Below are positions 1-7,302 of a stretch of 16,392 bases of DNA, piece after piece. The notes below the pieces were generated by a model. That model made no database searches and had not been told where the DNA came from. It saw only the letters and a program-made list of their open reading frames with translations. A program made the translations under genes and the position numbers. The stretch comes from Gemmatimonadota bacterium (GTDB lineage: Bacteria; Gemmatimonadota; Gemmatimonadetes; Gemmatimonadales; GWC2-71-9), in contig JAOTWK010000034.1 in NCBI GenBank assembly GCA_029862935.1, positions 1 through 16,392 on the forward strand, in the 5' to 3' direction. Every line of letters begins with the position of its first letter. Within the stretch, counting starts at the first letter, position 1.

Positions 1-1
1 C

Positions 2-367
2 GGTCAGCCTGACGGCGGCCCGAAACGCCGTGGAAAGGACACGGCTTGAACATGGCACCAAGACGGGGAGGGGCCGAACGAGGTGTGGTGCCGTGCGAAT
101 CCATGCGGCTCGGTCCGACAGTGAGCGTCGTGCCCGAGCCAGGTTGGCCTGCTGCAGGTACCGCAGCCCGCCGTGGAGGATTCCCATGCTGTTGGCGCTG
201 GTGGCACCTCCGAAGTCGCCGCGGTCCACGACCGCGACGCTCAGGCCCCGGAGCGCAGCATCCCAAGCGATGAACGCGCCGAGGATGCCGGCGCCAATGA
301 CCAGGAGATCGAACTCGGCTTCCTTGAGTGCGTCAGCGTCCCGATGCATCATCGTCAATGGGGGCAT
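2..367 (-). CDS. GlpD-like FAD-dependent oxidoreductase, N-terminal part (runs off the window)
   Basis: The first 122 residues of a DAO/GlpD-type flavoprotein are visible; the gene continues beyond base 1. Residues 20-30 form the Rossmann dinucleotide-binding strand and loop (DLLVIGAGILG), followed by an acidic strand end (VVDRGDFG, about 46-53) and the family signature GGATSANSMGILHGGLRYLQ split over about 53-72, as in glycerol-3-phosphate dehydrogenase-like enzymes. The family oxidises a substrate C-O or C-N bond using FAD; the substrate here is unknown. I chose the ATG at 367, which has AAAGG eight bases upstream; ATGs at 352 and 349 are alternatives. Upstream, in the same orientation, lies only a decayed carbamoyltransferase fragment, so the gene may be the next member of a damaged polysaccharide operon. 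Family assignment is firm; the specific reaction is not. Confidence 0.85.
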   Translation of the reverse strand, partial: MPPLTMMHRDADALKEAEFDLLVIGAGILGAFIAWDAALRGLSVAVVDRGDFGGATSANSMGILHGGLRYLQQANLARARRSLSDRAAWIRTAPHLVRPLPVLVPCSSRVLSTAFRAAVRLT

Positions 368-470
368 GAAGCGTGCCTTTGGAGACAGGTGCTAGTTCCC
401 TCGAATCCGTCTTGAGTCGACGCAGTCCGGCTATCGAGAGGATCGCTACCGCAGCCTTTCATAGCCGGGG

Positions 471-676
471 CCTTTCGAACTTCAAGAGGGGCTGCCATAG
501 AACCCGACGAAATCTAGGTCACCGGGTCCAATGCCAACTTCATCGAGGCAATACTCGATGGCATGCTCTGGAGGGACGCATCACACTTCTTGCGCGTGAA
601 CCGCTCCTCTTGAGCAACCGCGACAATCTCTCCGTCGCGCAATAAGCACGCGGCGCTGTCGTGGTAGAACGCCGAG
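471..676 (-). pseudogene. Decayed fragment of a carbamoyltransferase N-terminus
   Basis: Read right to left, this stretch encodes TSAFYHDSAACLLRDGEI then VAVAQEERFTRKKCDAS, nearly the same as residues 11-44 of the carbamoyltransferase ORF at 2445. A one-base shift near 571-575 moves into a frame giving PEHAIEYCLDEVGIGPGD and DLDFVGFYGSP; a second shift near 485-491 gives LLKFER, after which the similarity stops. The start of the domain (the strand before SAFYHDS) is missing and the preceding codons are unrelated. It is therefore a piece of about 70 residues with both ends lost and two frameshifts. The DNA is clearly diverged from the 2445 copy, so it is an old paralogous remnant and not a fresh duplication. 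It cannot make an active enzyme. Confidence 0.82.
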
Positions 677-746
677 GTGCTAACCTGTCTGAGCACGAGC
701 CAGGCGATGCCCGAAACGGCTGTTGCGCGACCATCAGAATGCGCAT
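677..746 (-). pseudogene. Possible glycosyltransferase N-terminal stub
   Basis: An ATG at 746 opens MRILMVAQQPFRASPGS, which looks like the first beta strand and loop of a GT-B glycosyltransferase (the common pattern is MKILMVA followed by a short loop). After about 18 residues the pattern is lost, and the sequence runs into the carbamoyltransferase fragment in another frame. No convincing ribosome-binding site is visible. If real, it marks a deletion that removed most of a glycosyltransferase gene and the beginning of the carbamoyltransferase gene. The match is short, so it could be chance. Confidence 0.3.
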
Positions 747-954
747 CGAATCTCAACGGCTGGGGGCGTGTGGTGGCCGAGACGGTTCGGATCGGCCGGC
801 CAGCCCCTCGGCGAAGAGCCGAAGCAAGCGGAATGCCATTCGATGCTGCAAGGATGCAACATCATGTCCAACTGGCTTGCCTGTGCTCACGGACCGGCGC
901 CCCGATCGTCCGGGCCGTCGCCACGGTTCGCAGGACGTGATCAAACCCGCGCGG

Positions 955-1794
955 CTACCCGAGTTCCAGATGCTTCCGAACCTGCATTGCCACTTGCGCC
1001 CCGCAAAAGCCAGCAAGCGACTGGAGCTGACCGTAGGTCGGAGGCTGGTCCGAAGCCGTCGCAAGCTGTTCCGCAAGAGACGCCGCCGGTCGTGACGGGT
1101 CCAGCGGCACATTCAGTATGCAACCGTAGCTGCCGGCGCGCGTCTGGTGGTTCCGTAGCGGGAGTGGATCGCTCCCCGGGAGCGTCCATACGCCGAGGCC
1201 TCGCGCCTCTTCGAACAGATTGGGCGGTGAGCCGTACCGAAGCCTGCCCCCGTTGTCGCCAAGGAAGAAGACTCGACCATGCAAAGCCCTAATGGCCTGT
1301 GCCACTTGGCGACCGCGCCGGAACCACCATTTACCGAATCCCCAGGGAACGACCGCGAGTGAACCGTCGGCGAGCACTTGGCCAATCGTGTCAAGGAAAT
1401 CGCCGTCGTCTGGGTAGTGGCGATTAGTGCCCAGGGCCAGCACTTCGAGTCCGCCGCTCGTCGCAATCTGTCTGCCAGCTACGAGCGTGACGCGGGCGCC
1501 GTCCGCACGTTGTGCCAGGAGCGACACGGGCTCTGCGGTCCGCGTGAAGCGCCAGCGCTCGGTCTGGGTCTCTCCGGCGGCTGCTCTGAAGGCCGTGAAG
1601 TAGTCTTGGCCCGCTGACTCGGTGAGCATCAGGACGTGCTCTGACGGCTCGAGGGCGCCCTGGCCGGACGCGGCGGCCCGGAAGTTCGTGACGGCTGCAT
1701 CGAAGAACGTGTCCACGTCGAAAATGCCGTGGTAGTGGACGTGGCAGTCGACCAGGACGATGCTTGTGTTCTCTGCGAACGACATTGAGCTCAC
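955..1794 (-). CDS. PHP/amidohydrolase-like metal-dependent hydrolase
   Basis: A 279-residue protein with an early HxH metal motif (VDCHVHYH, residues 15-22), as in PHP and amidohydrolase superfamilies, where the histidines bind catalytic metal in a TIM-type barrel. Later segments fit the same fold: LGTNRHYPDDGDF in the middle, VVPWGFGKWW, FFLGDNGGR, and LPGSDPLPLR near the C-terminus, which resembles the closing Asp-containing strand of such barrels. No signal peptide or membrane segment is seen, so it is probably cytoplasmic. The GTG at 1794 overlaps the TGA of a short upstream frame as GTGA; the ATG at 1785, with GGTGAG four bases before it, is an equally good start. Proteins of this kind occur as uncharacterised members of polysaccharide clusters. 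The substrate is unknown. Confidence 0.75.
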   Translation of the reverse strand: MSSMSFAENTSIVLVDCHVHYHGIFDVDTFFDAAVTNFRAAASGQGALEPSEHVLMLTESAGQDYFTAFRAAAGETQTERWRFTRTAEPVSLLAQRADGARVTLVAGRQIATSGGLEVLALGTNRHYPDDGDFLDTIGQVLADGSLAVVPWGFGKWWFRRGRQVAQAIRALHGRVFFLGDNGGRLRYGSPPNLFEEARGLGVWTLPGSDPLPLRNHQTRAGSYGCILNVPLDPSRPAASLAEQLATASDQPPTYGQLQSLAGFCGAQVAMQVRKHLELG

Positions 1795-1970
1795 CAGGAA
1801 CCGAAACTGACCCGTTCCGAACTAACCGGTGCCGCAACGGATGCCGACACGTGTTCGGCGCTCACACTGTCTGCGCGAATGAAGCTAATGTACTCCAACT
1901 CGATGACCGAGATGTCCCCCACTTCGCAACGATCCACGAGCTTTGGATAGTCTCTGGCATTCCTGGTCAT
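1791..1970 (-). CDS. Short unrecognised frame overlapping the start of the PHP-like gene
   Basis: A 59-residue frame (MTRNARDYPKLVDRCEVGD at its start, ending VSSERVSFGSW) stops at a TGA that overlaps the GTG start of the PHP-like gene as GTGA. Such overlaps usually mark coupled genes, so this may be the true 3' end of a lost upstream gene. The first residues faintly recall the TRNxRDFxxL segment of DUF5615/PIN-like toxins, but the rest does not support that family. No gene body can be recognised further upstream, so it could equally be a chance frame. Confidence 0.3.
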   Translation of the reverse strand: MTRNARDYPKLVDRCEVGDISVIELEYISFIRADSVSAEHVSASVAAPVSSERVSFGSW

Positions 1971-2444
1971 GGATCCCACTCTTGATGTAGCTGCCGTCGA
2001 TCGCTGCACTGTGACTGTGCGTTCGGTCTAATCCGTATCTGGTCACCGAACGCGTCCAAAACAGGCGGAGGTTGCAGAATCCGCCTTTTGAGCCAGTCTG
2101 CGTGCAGAACTTCACGCACCGGCGCACCTTCCCGCGCTCCCCGATCGGACGCCCCGGGCTCCACCGCCCAAGCTGGTCGCCGAGCACGAGTGCGCAGGGC
2201 ATACAGGCCGCTGAGGGCAAGCTGATCGCCACACCATCGACTGGCAGCAGCCCCCAGCTTGCGACCCCGCATGTTGTGGCGGTGCAACACTCCGGTGTTG
2301 GCCCGGTGCCGATCGGCCGCAGATGGGTGAGCACAATTCGTTCCAGGGCAACGTGTTATGAGCTCGCGGCCGGTTGGGGAGGGGCCTCGCCCGCGTTGTG
2401 CTCAACATGTTGGCCCGATCGAGAAGGCATGAGCGAGGGAAGTT
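1971..2444. other. Intergenic region between divergent units, no recognised gene
   Basis: This stretch of about 470 bases separates the leftward PHP-like unit from the rightward carbamoyltransferase operon and must hold the promoters for the operon. Several frames stay open on both strands, but none gives a recognisable protein. The last bases hold AGGGA at 2436-2440, the likely ribosome-binding site for the TTG start at 2445. No convincing sigma-70 promoter, terminator or repeat stands out. Confidence 0.5.
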
Positions 2445-3452
2445 TTGGGTAAAGCCACCTACATACTCGGTATCTCGGCCTTTTACCACGATAGCGCCGC
2501 CTGCCTACTTCGGGACGGCGAGATCGTCGCGGCTGCGCAGGAAGAGCGCTTCACGCGCAGGAAAGGCGATGCGTCATTTCCCGAGCACGCGATCGACTAC
2601 TGCCTGCGAGATGCAGGCGTCGCCGCTCAGGGACTGAGCTACGTCGGCTTCTACGACAAGCCGTTACTCAAGTTCGAGCGGATACTCGAAACCTATCTCG
2701 GCGTCGCGCCCCGCGGATTTGTGTCGTTCATGAAGGCCACGCCGCTCTGGATCAAAGAGAAGCTGTACATGGAAAAGGAGATCCGGAAAGGACTTGGTTA
2801 CGAGGGCCAGGTCCTGTACGCCGAGCACCACGAGTCGCATGCTGCAAGCGCCTTCTTCCCATCGCCGTACCGAGAAGCTGCCATTCTCACCATGGATGGT
2901 GTGGGGGAGTGGGCGACGGCCTCGTCCGGCATCGGCCGGGACAACGACGTCGAGCTGTATCGAGAGCTGCGTTGGCCCGATTTGCTCGGACTCCTCTACT
3001 CGGCGTTCACCTACTACACCGGGTTCAAGGTTAACTCGGGTGAGTACAAGGTCATGGGCCTGGCCCCCTACGGTGAGCCGAAGTACGTGCAGCTGATTCT
3101 CGTCCTCGCGAGCTGCGATGACCGATGGATACTCGCGGGTGGAAGGGTCGGGGAACTTCTTTCGGAAATCATCGAGGACTTACCGGTACGGGACCCGATT
3201 ATCGGCTGGCTGGACTCGGAAGTTGACCCCGCATTGGCAATGTCACCGCAGTTCTCTTGGCGGGACGTTGCGTCAGTCCCGGAGGCTCTCTCGACCCTGG
3301 ATGTGTATGGCACCCTTTTCTCTGGGGCTGCGTTGCACCTCGTGCCGTCCGCGTTGAATCTAGCACTTCAGCGCTTGGCCGAGTTCATTCGCAAGAGTGA
3401 GCTGACGCAGTGGTGTTCCGTTCCGTCAGTGTTGAAGTTCATGCCGACGTGA
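2445..3452 (+). pseudogene. Chimeric ORF: carbamoyltransferase N-domain fused in frame to a deleted adenylation domain
   Basis: This 335-codon frame starts at TTG (2445) with AGGGA upstream. Residues 1 to about 218 are the N-terminal half of a NodU/TobZ-type O-carbamoyltransferase: ILGISAFYHDSAACLL, AQEERFTRRK, the histidine motif EHHESHAASAFFPSPY (127-142), the TMDGVGEW loop (149-156) and KVMGLAPYGEPKY (202-214). That family normally has about 550-600 residues, so the second half, including the C-terminal domain, is gone. From about residue 220 the sequence becomes an ANL-type adenylation (acyl-CoA ligase/NRPS A-like) domain: ILASCDDRW-like, then LSTLDVYGTLFSGAALHLVP (282-301) and LTQWCSVPSVLKFM (320-333). 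The ATP-binding YTSGSTGxPKG loop expected before LSTLDVYG is absent, so there is a second deletion near residue 281 (about base 3286). The frame survives both junctions and ends as GTGA on the next gene. Neither enzyme should be active. Confidence 0.8.
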
Positions 3453-4408
3453 GCACCCGCGATGCTTGGATGCCTTCCCGGCGGGTCCCGTGGCCCGATA
3501 GCAAGGCGTTCGCCTTCACGATATTCGACGACCCGGACAGCCAGACCTTCGCTGAGGGACGCGAAGTCTATGCATGTCTTCGAGACCTCGGCTTTCGGAC
3601 CACCAAGGGGGTGTGGCCGGTTCGCGGCAGCCTCCCAGCTTCTGACCACGGAATCACCTGCGCCGACGATCCGCGTTACGTGGATTGGCTGCTGTCCCTG
3701 AAGGAGGCTGGTTTCGAGATCGGTCTTCACAACGTTGCGCCGCACACGTCGACGCGCGAGGAGACCGCTCGGGGACTGGACGCCTTTGCCGACCTTTTTG
3801 GCCATGACCCGATCACGCTGGCTCAGCACTACTTCTGCGATGAAAACCTCTATTGGGGAGAGAACAGGGTCGGTGGCGCTCGGCGACTCGTGTATAACCT
3901 CGTGACGCGGGGCCGAAACCGTGGTCGGTTCAACGGTCATGTGCCCGGCAGCCCACTGTTCTGGGGTGATCTCTGCCAGCGCCGCATACGTTACGTGCGC
4001 AACTTCGTCTTCGGTGACATCAACACCCTAAAGGCCTGCCCGGAAATGCCGTATCATGATCCGGCCCGGCCTTTTGTCAACCTCTGGTACGGCGCTTGCG
4101 AGGGGGCCAACGTCAGGAGCGCCTGCGCCACGTTGTCGGAGGCGAGGCAGGAGCGCCTCGAGCTGGAAGGCGGGGCATGCATTCTGTATACTCACTTTGG
4201 TCACGGCTACATGCGTACCGGGAAGATCGACCCACGATTCAGAGATCTCCTGTCGAGGCTGGCATCGCGCAGCGGCTGGTTTGTGCCAGTCGCCGTGCTG
4301 CTTGATCATCTGCGCGATCAACGGGACCCTCTCGTTCTGGACGAGTCTGGCCGGCGGGCCTTAGAGTGGCGCTGGCTCCGACATAAGGTGCGGTACGGCA
4401 CCGCGTGA
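3449..4408 (+). CDS. Polysaccharide deacetylase-like protein
   Basis: A 319-residue protein resembling the NodB/CE4 deacetylase fold. FAFTIFDDPDSQT (about 21-33) supplies the paired aspartates at the end of the first barrel strand. The second motif is GLHNVAPHTS (about 92-101), with histidines five apart instead of the usual four. GGACILYTHFGHGY near the C-terminus gives the late strand with a histidine. No signal peptide is apparent, so it may act in the cytoplasm on a lipid-linked or nucleotide-linked glycan. The GTG at 3449 overlaps the previous TGA as GTGA and is preferred; an in-frame GTG at 3410 would add 13 residues that lie inside the adenylation-domain remnant. The noncanonical metal motif means real deacetylase activity is not assured. 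It is followed 33 bases later by a FemAB-like gene. Confidence 0.72.
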   Translation: MSTRDAWMPSRRVPWPDSKAFAFTIFDDPDSQTFAEGREVYACLRDLGFRTTKGVWPVRGSLPASDHGITCADDPRYVDWLLSLKEAGFEIGLHNVAPHTSTREETARGLDAFADLFGHDPITLAQHYFCDENLYWGENRVGGARRLVYNLVTRGRNRGRFNGHVPGSPLFWGDLCQRRIRYVRNFVFGDINTLKACPEMPYHDPARPFVNLWYGACEGANVRSACATLSEARQERLELEGGACILYTHFGHGYMRTGKIDPRFRDLLSRLASRSGWFVPVAVLLDHLRDQRDPLVLDESGRRALEWRWLRHKVRYGTA

Positions 4409-4441
4409 GACGGGACGAGCAAGTGCGCCGGAGATTGTCTT

Positions 4442-5443
4442 GTGATAACGGCAACGAGCTTGCCACTTGACCAAGTACCCTGGGATGAACTGAATTCACG
4501 GCCTGACCGTACGGTATTCCAGACGCGTGAATGGCTGGAGTTCCTCGGCGAGAGCCAGCGCGGACGGCCGATTGCCGCAGCGCTGTGCCGGGATGACCGG
4601 CTGGTCGGGTGGTTCGGCGGCGTTGTGATCCGCCGGTTCGGTGTCAGGATCCTCGGAAGTTCATTCCCTGGATGGACCACGCCACACGTGGGATTCAATC
4701 TCATCACTGACGTCACACCTTCGGAGGCACTCGCGGCAGTTGAGCGGTTCGCTTTCCAGTCACTGCGCTGCCTTCACATAGAGATGTCCGACCGCGCGTT
4801 CGTGGCCGAGGACGGTGAGGCACTCGGCTTTCGTCGCACGGCGTACGAGACCTTTGTGACCGACCTGAGGGCCACGGAGGCTGAACTGTTCAAGCGAATG
4901 GAAGGCTCATGCCGGCGTTGCATCCGAAAGGCGGAGCGTGAGGGTGTGGTGGTCGAGGAAGGCGATCCCGAAGGATTCGCGGCACAGTATATCGCACAGC
5001 TGGAGGACGTCTTCGCAAAGCAAGGCAAGGTTCCCCCCTATGGCACCTCGCGGGTTGAGGCCCTGATTCGGCACCTCTATCCCACCCGGCGCCTCCTCCT
5101 GTTACGCGCGCTGGCTCCTGATGGCGCAGTCATCGCCACGGGCATCTATCCCGGACATAACCGACTTGCGTTCTTCTGGGGTAATGCCAGCTTCCGCGCA
5201 TGGCAGCACCTTCGACCTAACGAAGCCTTGCACTGGTATGCGATGCGCTGGTGGAAGGCCCATGGTGCAGAAGTCTTCGACTGGGGCGGAGGCGGTGACT
5301 ACAAACGCAAGTACGGCGTGCGGCCACTCGCGATCCCATGGTTCTACAAGTCGCGAGTGGGTGCCATCACGGCGGCTCGCGACGCGTCTCAGCGGTTGTT
5401 CTACTGGTACCAGCGTTGGCGCGGTGCCCGTCGCCGCCAGTGA
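4442..5443 (+). CDS. FemAB/GNAT-type acyltransferase
   Basis: A 333-residue protein of the FemAB-like, double-GNAT (GNAT_6) class, whose members transfer aminoacyl or acyl groups to cell-wall or polysaccharide acceptors. The N-terminal half has FQTREWLEFLGESQRG and a hydrophobic core (RILGSSFPGW). The second half carries the basic helix CRRCIRKAEREGVVVEEG, the strand GAVIATGIYPGHNRLAFFWG and the family closing segment VFDWGGGGDYKRKYGVRP. It starts at GTG 4442 with CGGAGA about nine bases upstream. The gene ends the rightward operon; nothing recognisable follows for about 530 bases. Similar genes are common in exosortase-type polysaccharide loci. The acceptor is unknown. Confidence 0.82.
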   Translation: MITATSLPLDQVPWDELNSRPDRTVFQTREWLEFLGESQRGRPIAAALCRDDRLVGWFGGVVIRRFGVRILGSSFPGWTTPHVGFNLITDVTPSEALAAVERFAFQSLRCLHIEMSDRAFVAEDGEALGFRRTAYETFVTDLRATEAELFKRMEGSCRRCIRKAEREGVVVEEGDPEGFAAQYIAQLEDVFAKQGKVPPYGTSRVEALIRHLYPTRRLLLLRALAPDGAVIATGIYPGHNRLAFFWGNASFRAWQHLRPNEALHWYAMRWWKAHGAEVFDWGGGGDYKRKYGVRPLAIPWFYKSRVGAITAARDASQRLFYWYQRWRGARRRQ

Positions 5444-5633
5444 GGTCGCGCAGACGCTTGACGCTCGAAGTCCCCGGGAATGGGTGAGATGGGCTGGCCC
5501 GTGATCCCTGGTCCCAAGTAAGTGTGTCTGGAATCGATTAGTCCCCGCAACGGGCGCTTACCCCTTCCAGTGTCCGCCGTGGAACGAGGCGTACTGATCT
5601 GGCTGGCTTCGACGCCGGTGCTTTGCCGAACGA

Positions 5634-5660
5634 GCGAGAGCATCAACACCGCTCTCTCGC
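5634..5660. terminator. Hairpin between convergent genes
   Basis: A 7-bp stem (gcgagag/ctctcgc) with a 13-base loop lies between two convergent genes, where a bidirectional terminator would be expected. There is no U-tract on either side, so it is not a classical intrinsic terminator. Confidence 0.25.
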
Positions 5661-5720
5661 CGGATATACTGGGATCACCGTATCCGCTCGTACGTGGCCA
5701 CCCGGTCTATCATACTCGGT

Positions 5721-5739
5721 TCAAGCCTCCGACACCTGC
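5721..5739 (+). repeat. Direct repeat copy 1 flanking the small GNAT gene
   Basis: tcaagcctccgacacctgc matches 18 of 19 bases with 6592-6610. Weaker similarity continues for about 24 more bases on the right side of both copies. The two copies lie on either side of the interrupted GNAT-like gene. Confidence 0.5.
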
Positions 5740-5973
5740 TTCGTTTTGGGGGGTGCCGGTGCCATGCAGCGCGAGGCAGCAGTGCAGAACGACTCCGCCG
5801 TGCAGTACTGCAACTTCGCGGCAGCGGGCTCAGGCGAAACGCAGTGAGGAAGCACGAAGACCCTACAACAGCTTCCGGGTTCTGGAGCAGACGGACCGCG
5901 GCCGGCACATCAGACTCCCTCGCACCTGCTGGTGGCGCGGAGCAAGCAGCCGGATAATACCGAGGCTGTGGAC

Positions 5974-6585
5974 TTATGCTTTGCCTTCGCGCTTCAACTG
6001 TTTGAGGGGCCAGGACTCCGGGCCGAGCACCTTTTTGAACATCATGATGCCGAGCACGCGGTAGCCCTGGACACGCCCGGCCCGCTTCATCCCGGCGCGC
6101 TCATTCCCCTTCTGTGACGGGATGTCGTGCGGTGCGACGGTGCCGTAGACCTTGTCGTGGAGACCTCGCGCGATTACGTCGGCGGCTACCGCGCGACGGA
6201 CCAGCGGCTGTAACCGCGTGCCGCGGAATTCAGGCATCGTCATGCCGTCGTCCATCACCGGCGCGTTTTTGTCAAAGCCGAACTGCTGCGGAAGCAGAAT
6301 CTCGCGCGTCAGGGAGACGATGTGCGCGAGCTTGCCTTCGATAAACACAGCGTAGACCTCACGCTGGCCACACAGACGCTTGTCGATCTCGGGATTGCCT
6401 GAGCAACGTGTTGCGTCGTAGCGTTCAACGGTTACCTGAGGGGCGCCTTCAATCGGCGGGCCATTCACCGTGTCCTAGTCTCCGACATAGACCAGCATGT
6501 CGATTGTTCTCCGCAGGAGAGCTTTGAAGATCCTCCCCAGATCATTCGTACGGAGCTTCTCGATCAGCGTTCCGAGCATTCTCAT
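5974..6585 (-). pseudogene. Small GNAT-like acyltransferase interrupted by an in-frame TAG
   Basis: The reading frame opens at ATG 6585 (GAGGCGG just upstream) and gives MRMLGTLIEKLRTNDLGRIF and a further basic segment, then meets TAG at 6475-6477 after about 36 codons. The same frame continues after the stop as DTVNGPPIEG and onward to 5974 without interruption. The downstream 164 residues contain VYAVFIEGKLAHIVSL, QQFGFDKNAPVMDD, PEFRGTRLQPLVRRAVA and GNERAGMKRAGRVQGYRVLG, matching the layout of the intact gene at 13832-14398, which also carries a 30-60-residue basic N-terminus. So the true start is probably at 6585 (or 6579) and the TAG is a nonsense mutation; a GTG at 6468 could restart a shortened protein. 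The role is presumably acyl transfer during polysaccharide or envelope synthesis; the substrate is unknown. Confidence 0.75.
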
Positions 6586-6591
6586 TCCGCC

Positions 6592-6610
6592 TCAAGCCTC
6601 CGAGACCTGC
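6592..6610 (+). repeat. Direct repeat copy 2 flanking the small GNAT gene
   Basis: tcaagcctccgagacctgc, one mismatch from the copy at 5721-5739. On the minus strand it lies immediately upstream of the GNAT-like gene start, so the gene sits between the two copies. Confidence 0.5.
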
Positions 6611-6972
6611 CGGGTTTCCCGGTGTGCCTGCGGCTTCATCATCGCCTTGCCGTATAGGAACTTCAATTGCCGCTGCCAAAGTAGCGCCGGGTGGGTGGAC
6701 TGGCCAAGGGAGCCTGAGGTGGGGAAGCCCTGGGGCACTGTGTCGGTTGCGGGTTACCGATCGGCGGCCCAGGAGGCGGTCGCGCGGCCGGGATCGGGCA
6801 CGACCGAGGCTACGAGCTACTACAGGTGCAGCCCGGTGGCTGACTTCTCTTCGACTTCGAGTATTTACGTCGCGTACTCACCCGTTCTCCCGAGGGCGTT
6901 CACGGACGCCCCCAATTGGAATGCCATCGAGGCGCCGCGTACCGCAAGGGCAATTCTCCGGCACTGCGCAAC
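6611..6972. other. Unassigned stretch upstream of the small GNAT gene
   Basis: About 360 bases between the broken VanZ gene and the GNAT-like gene. A 230-codon plus-strand frame covers it, but its composition is not protein-like and it runs antisense to both neighbours. I see no gene, tRNA or clear regulatory site. It may be leftover sequence from the deletion that removed the rest of VanZ. Confidence 0.45.
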
Positions 6973-7302
6973 CTACCTCGATCTGCCTTTCGTCCAGCCG
7001 GCGAGCCCGCTGGGATGCTTGGTCGTGCGCATCATACACCGCTCCGAGGAAGGTGCTGGAGCACTCGCGACCGCTGCACGCGCGAACAGACCAGTGCGTC
7101 GGAGAACGTACCCCAGAGGTGTGAAGAGCAGGATGTTGCGCACGCCGTCGGAAAGGGGAGTCACCCCACATGGACTGAGACAGATCTGACAGATATCGAC
7201 AGGCTGCAGATCGAGCGGCCATAACGTCGTAACCAGAATCAAGACGGCGGCGAGCGCCACCGCTGATCGGACACGGGCAGTCGTTACCGAGCCGTCTTCC
7301 AC
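6973..7302 (-). pseudogene. VanZ-like membrane protein, C-terminally truncated
   Basis: The frame starts at GTG 7302, overlapping the end of the glycosyltransferase gene by 19 bases. Its first 66 or so residues look like the N-terminus of a VanZ-family integral membrane protein: AVALAAVLILVTTLWPLDLQ (first membrane segment and PLD motif), then VRNILLFTPLGYVLRR, the second helix with the conserved N-x-LLF-x-PLG pattern. After LFARAAVASA the sequence changes to a charged, non-hydrophobic tail (MMRTTKHPSGLAGWTKGRSR) and stops at 6973. VanZ proteins normally have three to five membrane segments and more than 120 residues, so the gene is cut at about base 7090. VanZ-type proteins are frequent in exosortase-type polysaccharide loci; their role is unclear. 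Confidence 0.7.

Larger units (their letters stand above)
5444..5973. other. Gene-free stretch between convergent genes
   Basis: About 530 bases between the rightward FemAB-like gene and the leftward GNAT-like gene contain no frame I recognise. A short plus-strand frame ending AVQYCNFAAAGSGETQ is open but matches nothing I know. Two features stand out: an inverted repeat at 5634-5660 (gcgagag with ctctcgc, 13-base loop) without a T-run, and a copy of a 19-base direct repeat at 5721-5739. Confidence 0.5.

Noticed and set aside
723..1292. Plus-strand frame of 189 codons
   Set aside because: It overlaps the PHP-like gene antisense and has no protein-like pattern.
1885..2334. Transposase remnant between the divergent units
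   Set aside because: Several overlapping open frames suggested a mobile element, but no DDE, Y2 or serine recombinase motif and no terminal inverted repeats were seen.
3368..3940. Minus-strand frame of 190 codons
   Set aside because: It lies antisense inside the deacetylase-like gene, whose own frame shows family motifs.
6497..7189. Long plus-strand frame of 230 codons
   Set aside because: It runs antisense to the GNAT-like and VanZ-like genes, has no recognisable motif, and its composition fits a high-GC shadow frame.
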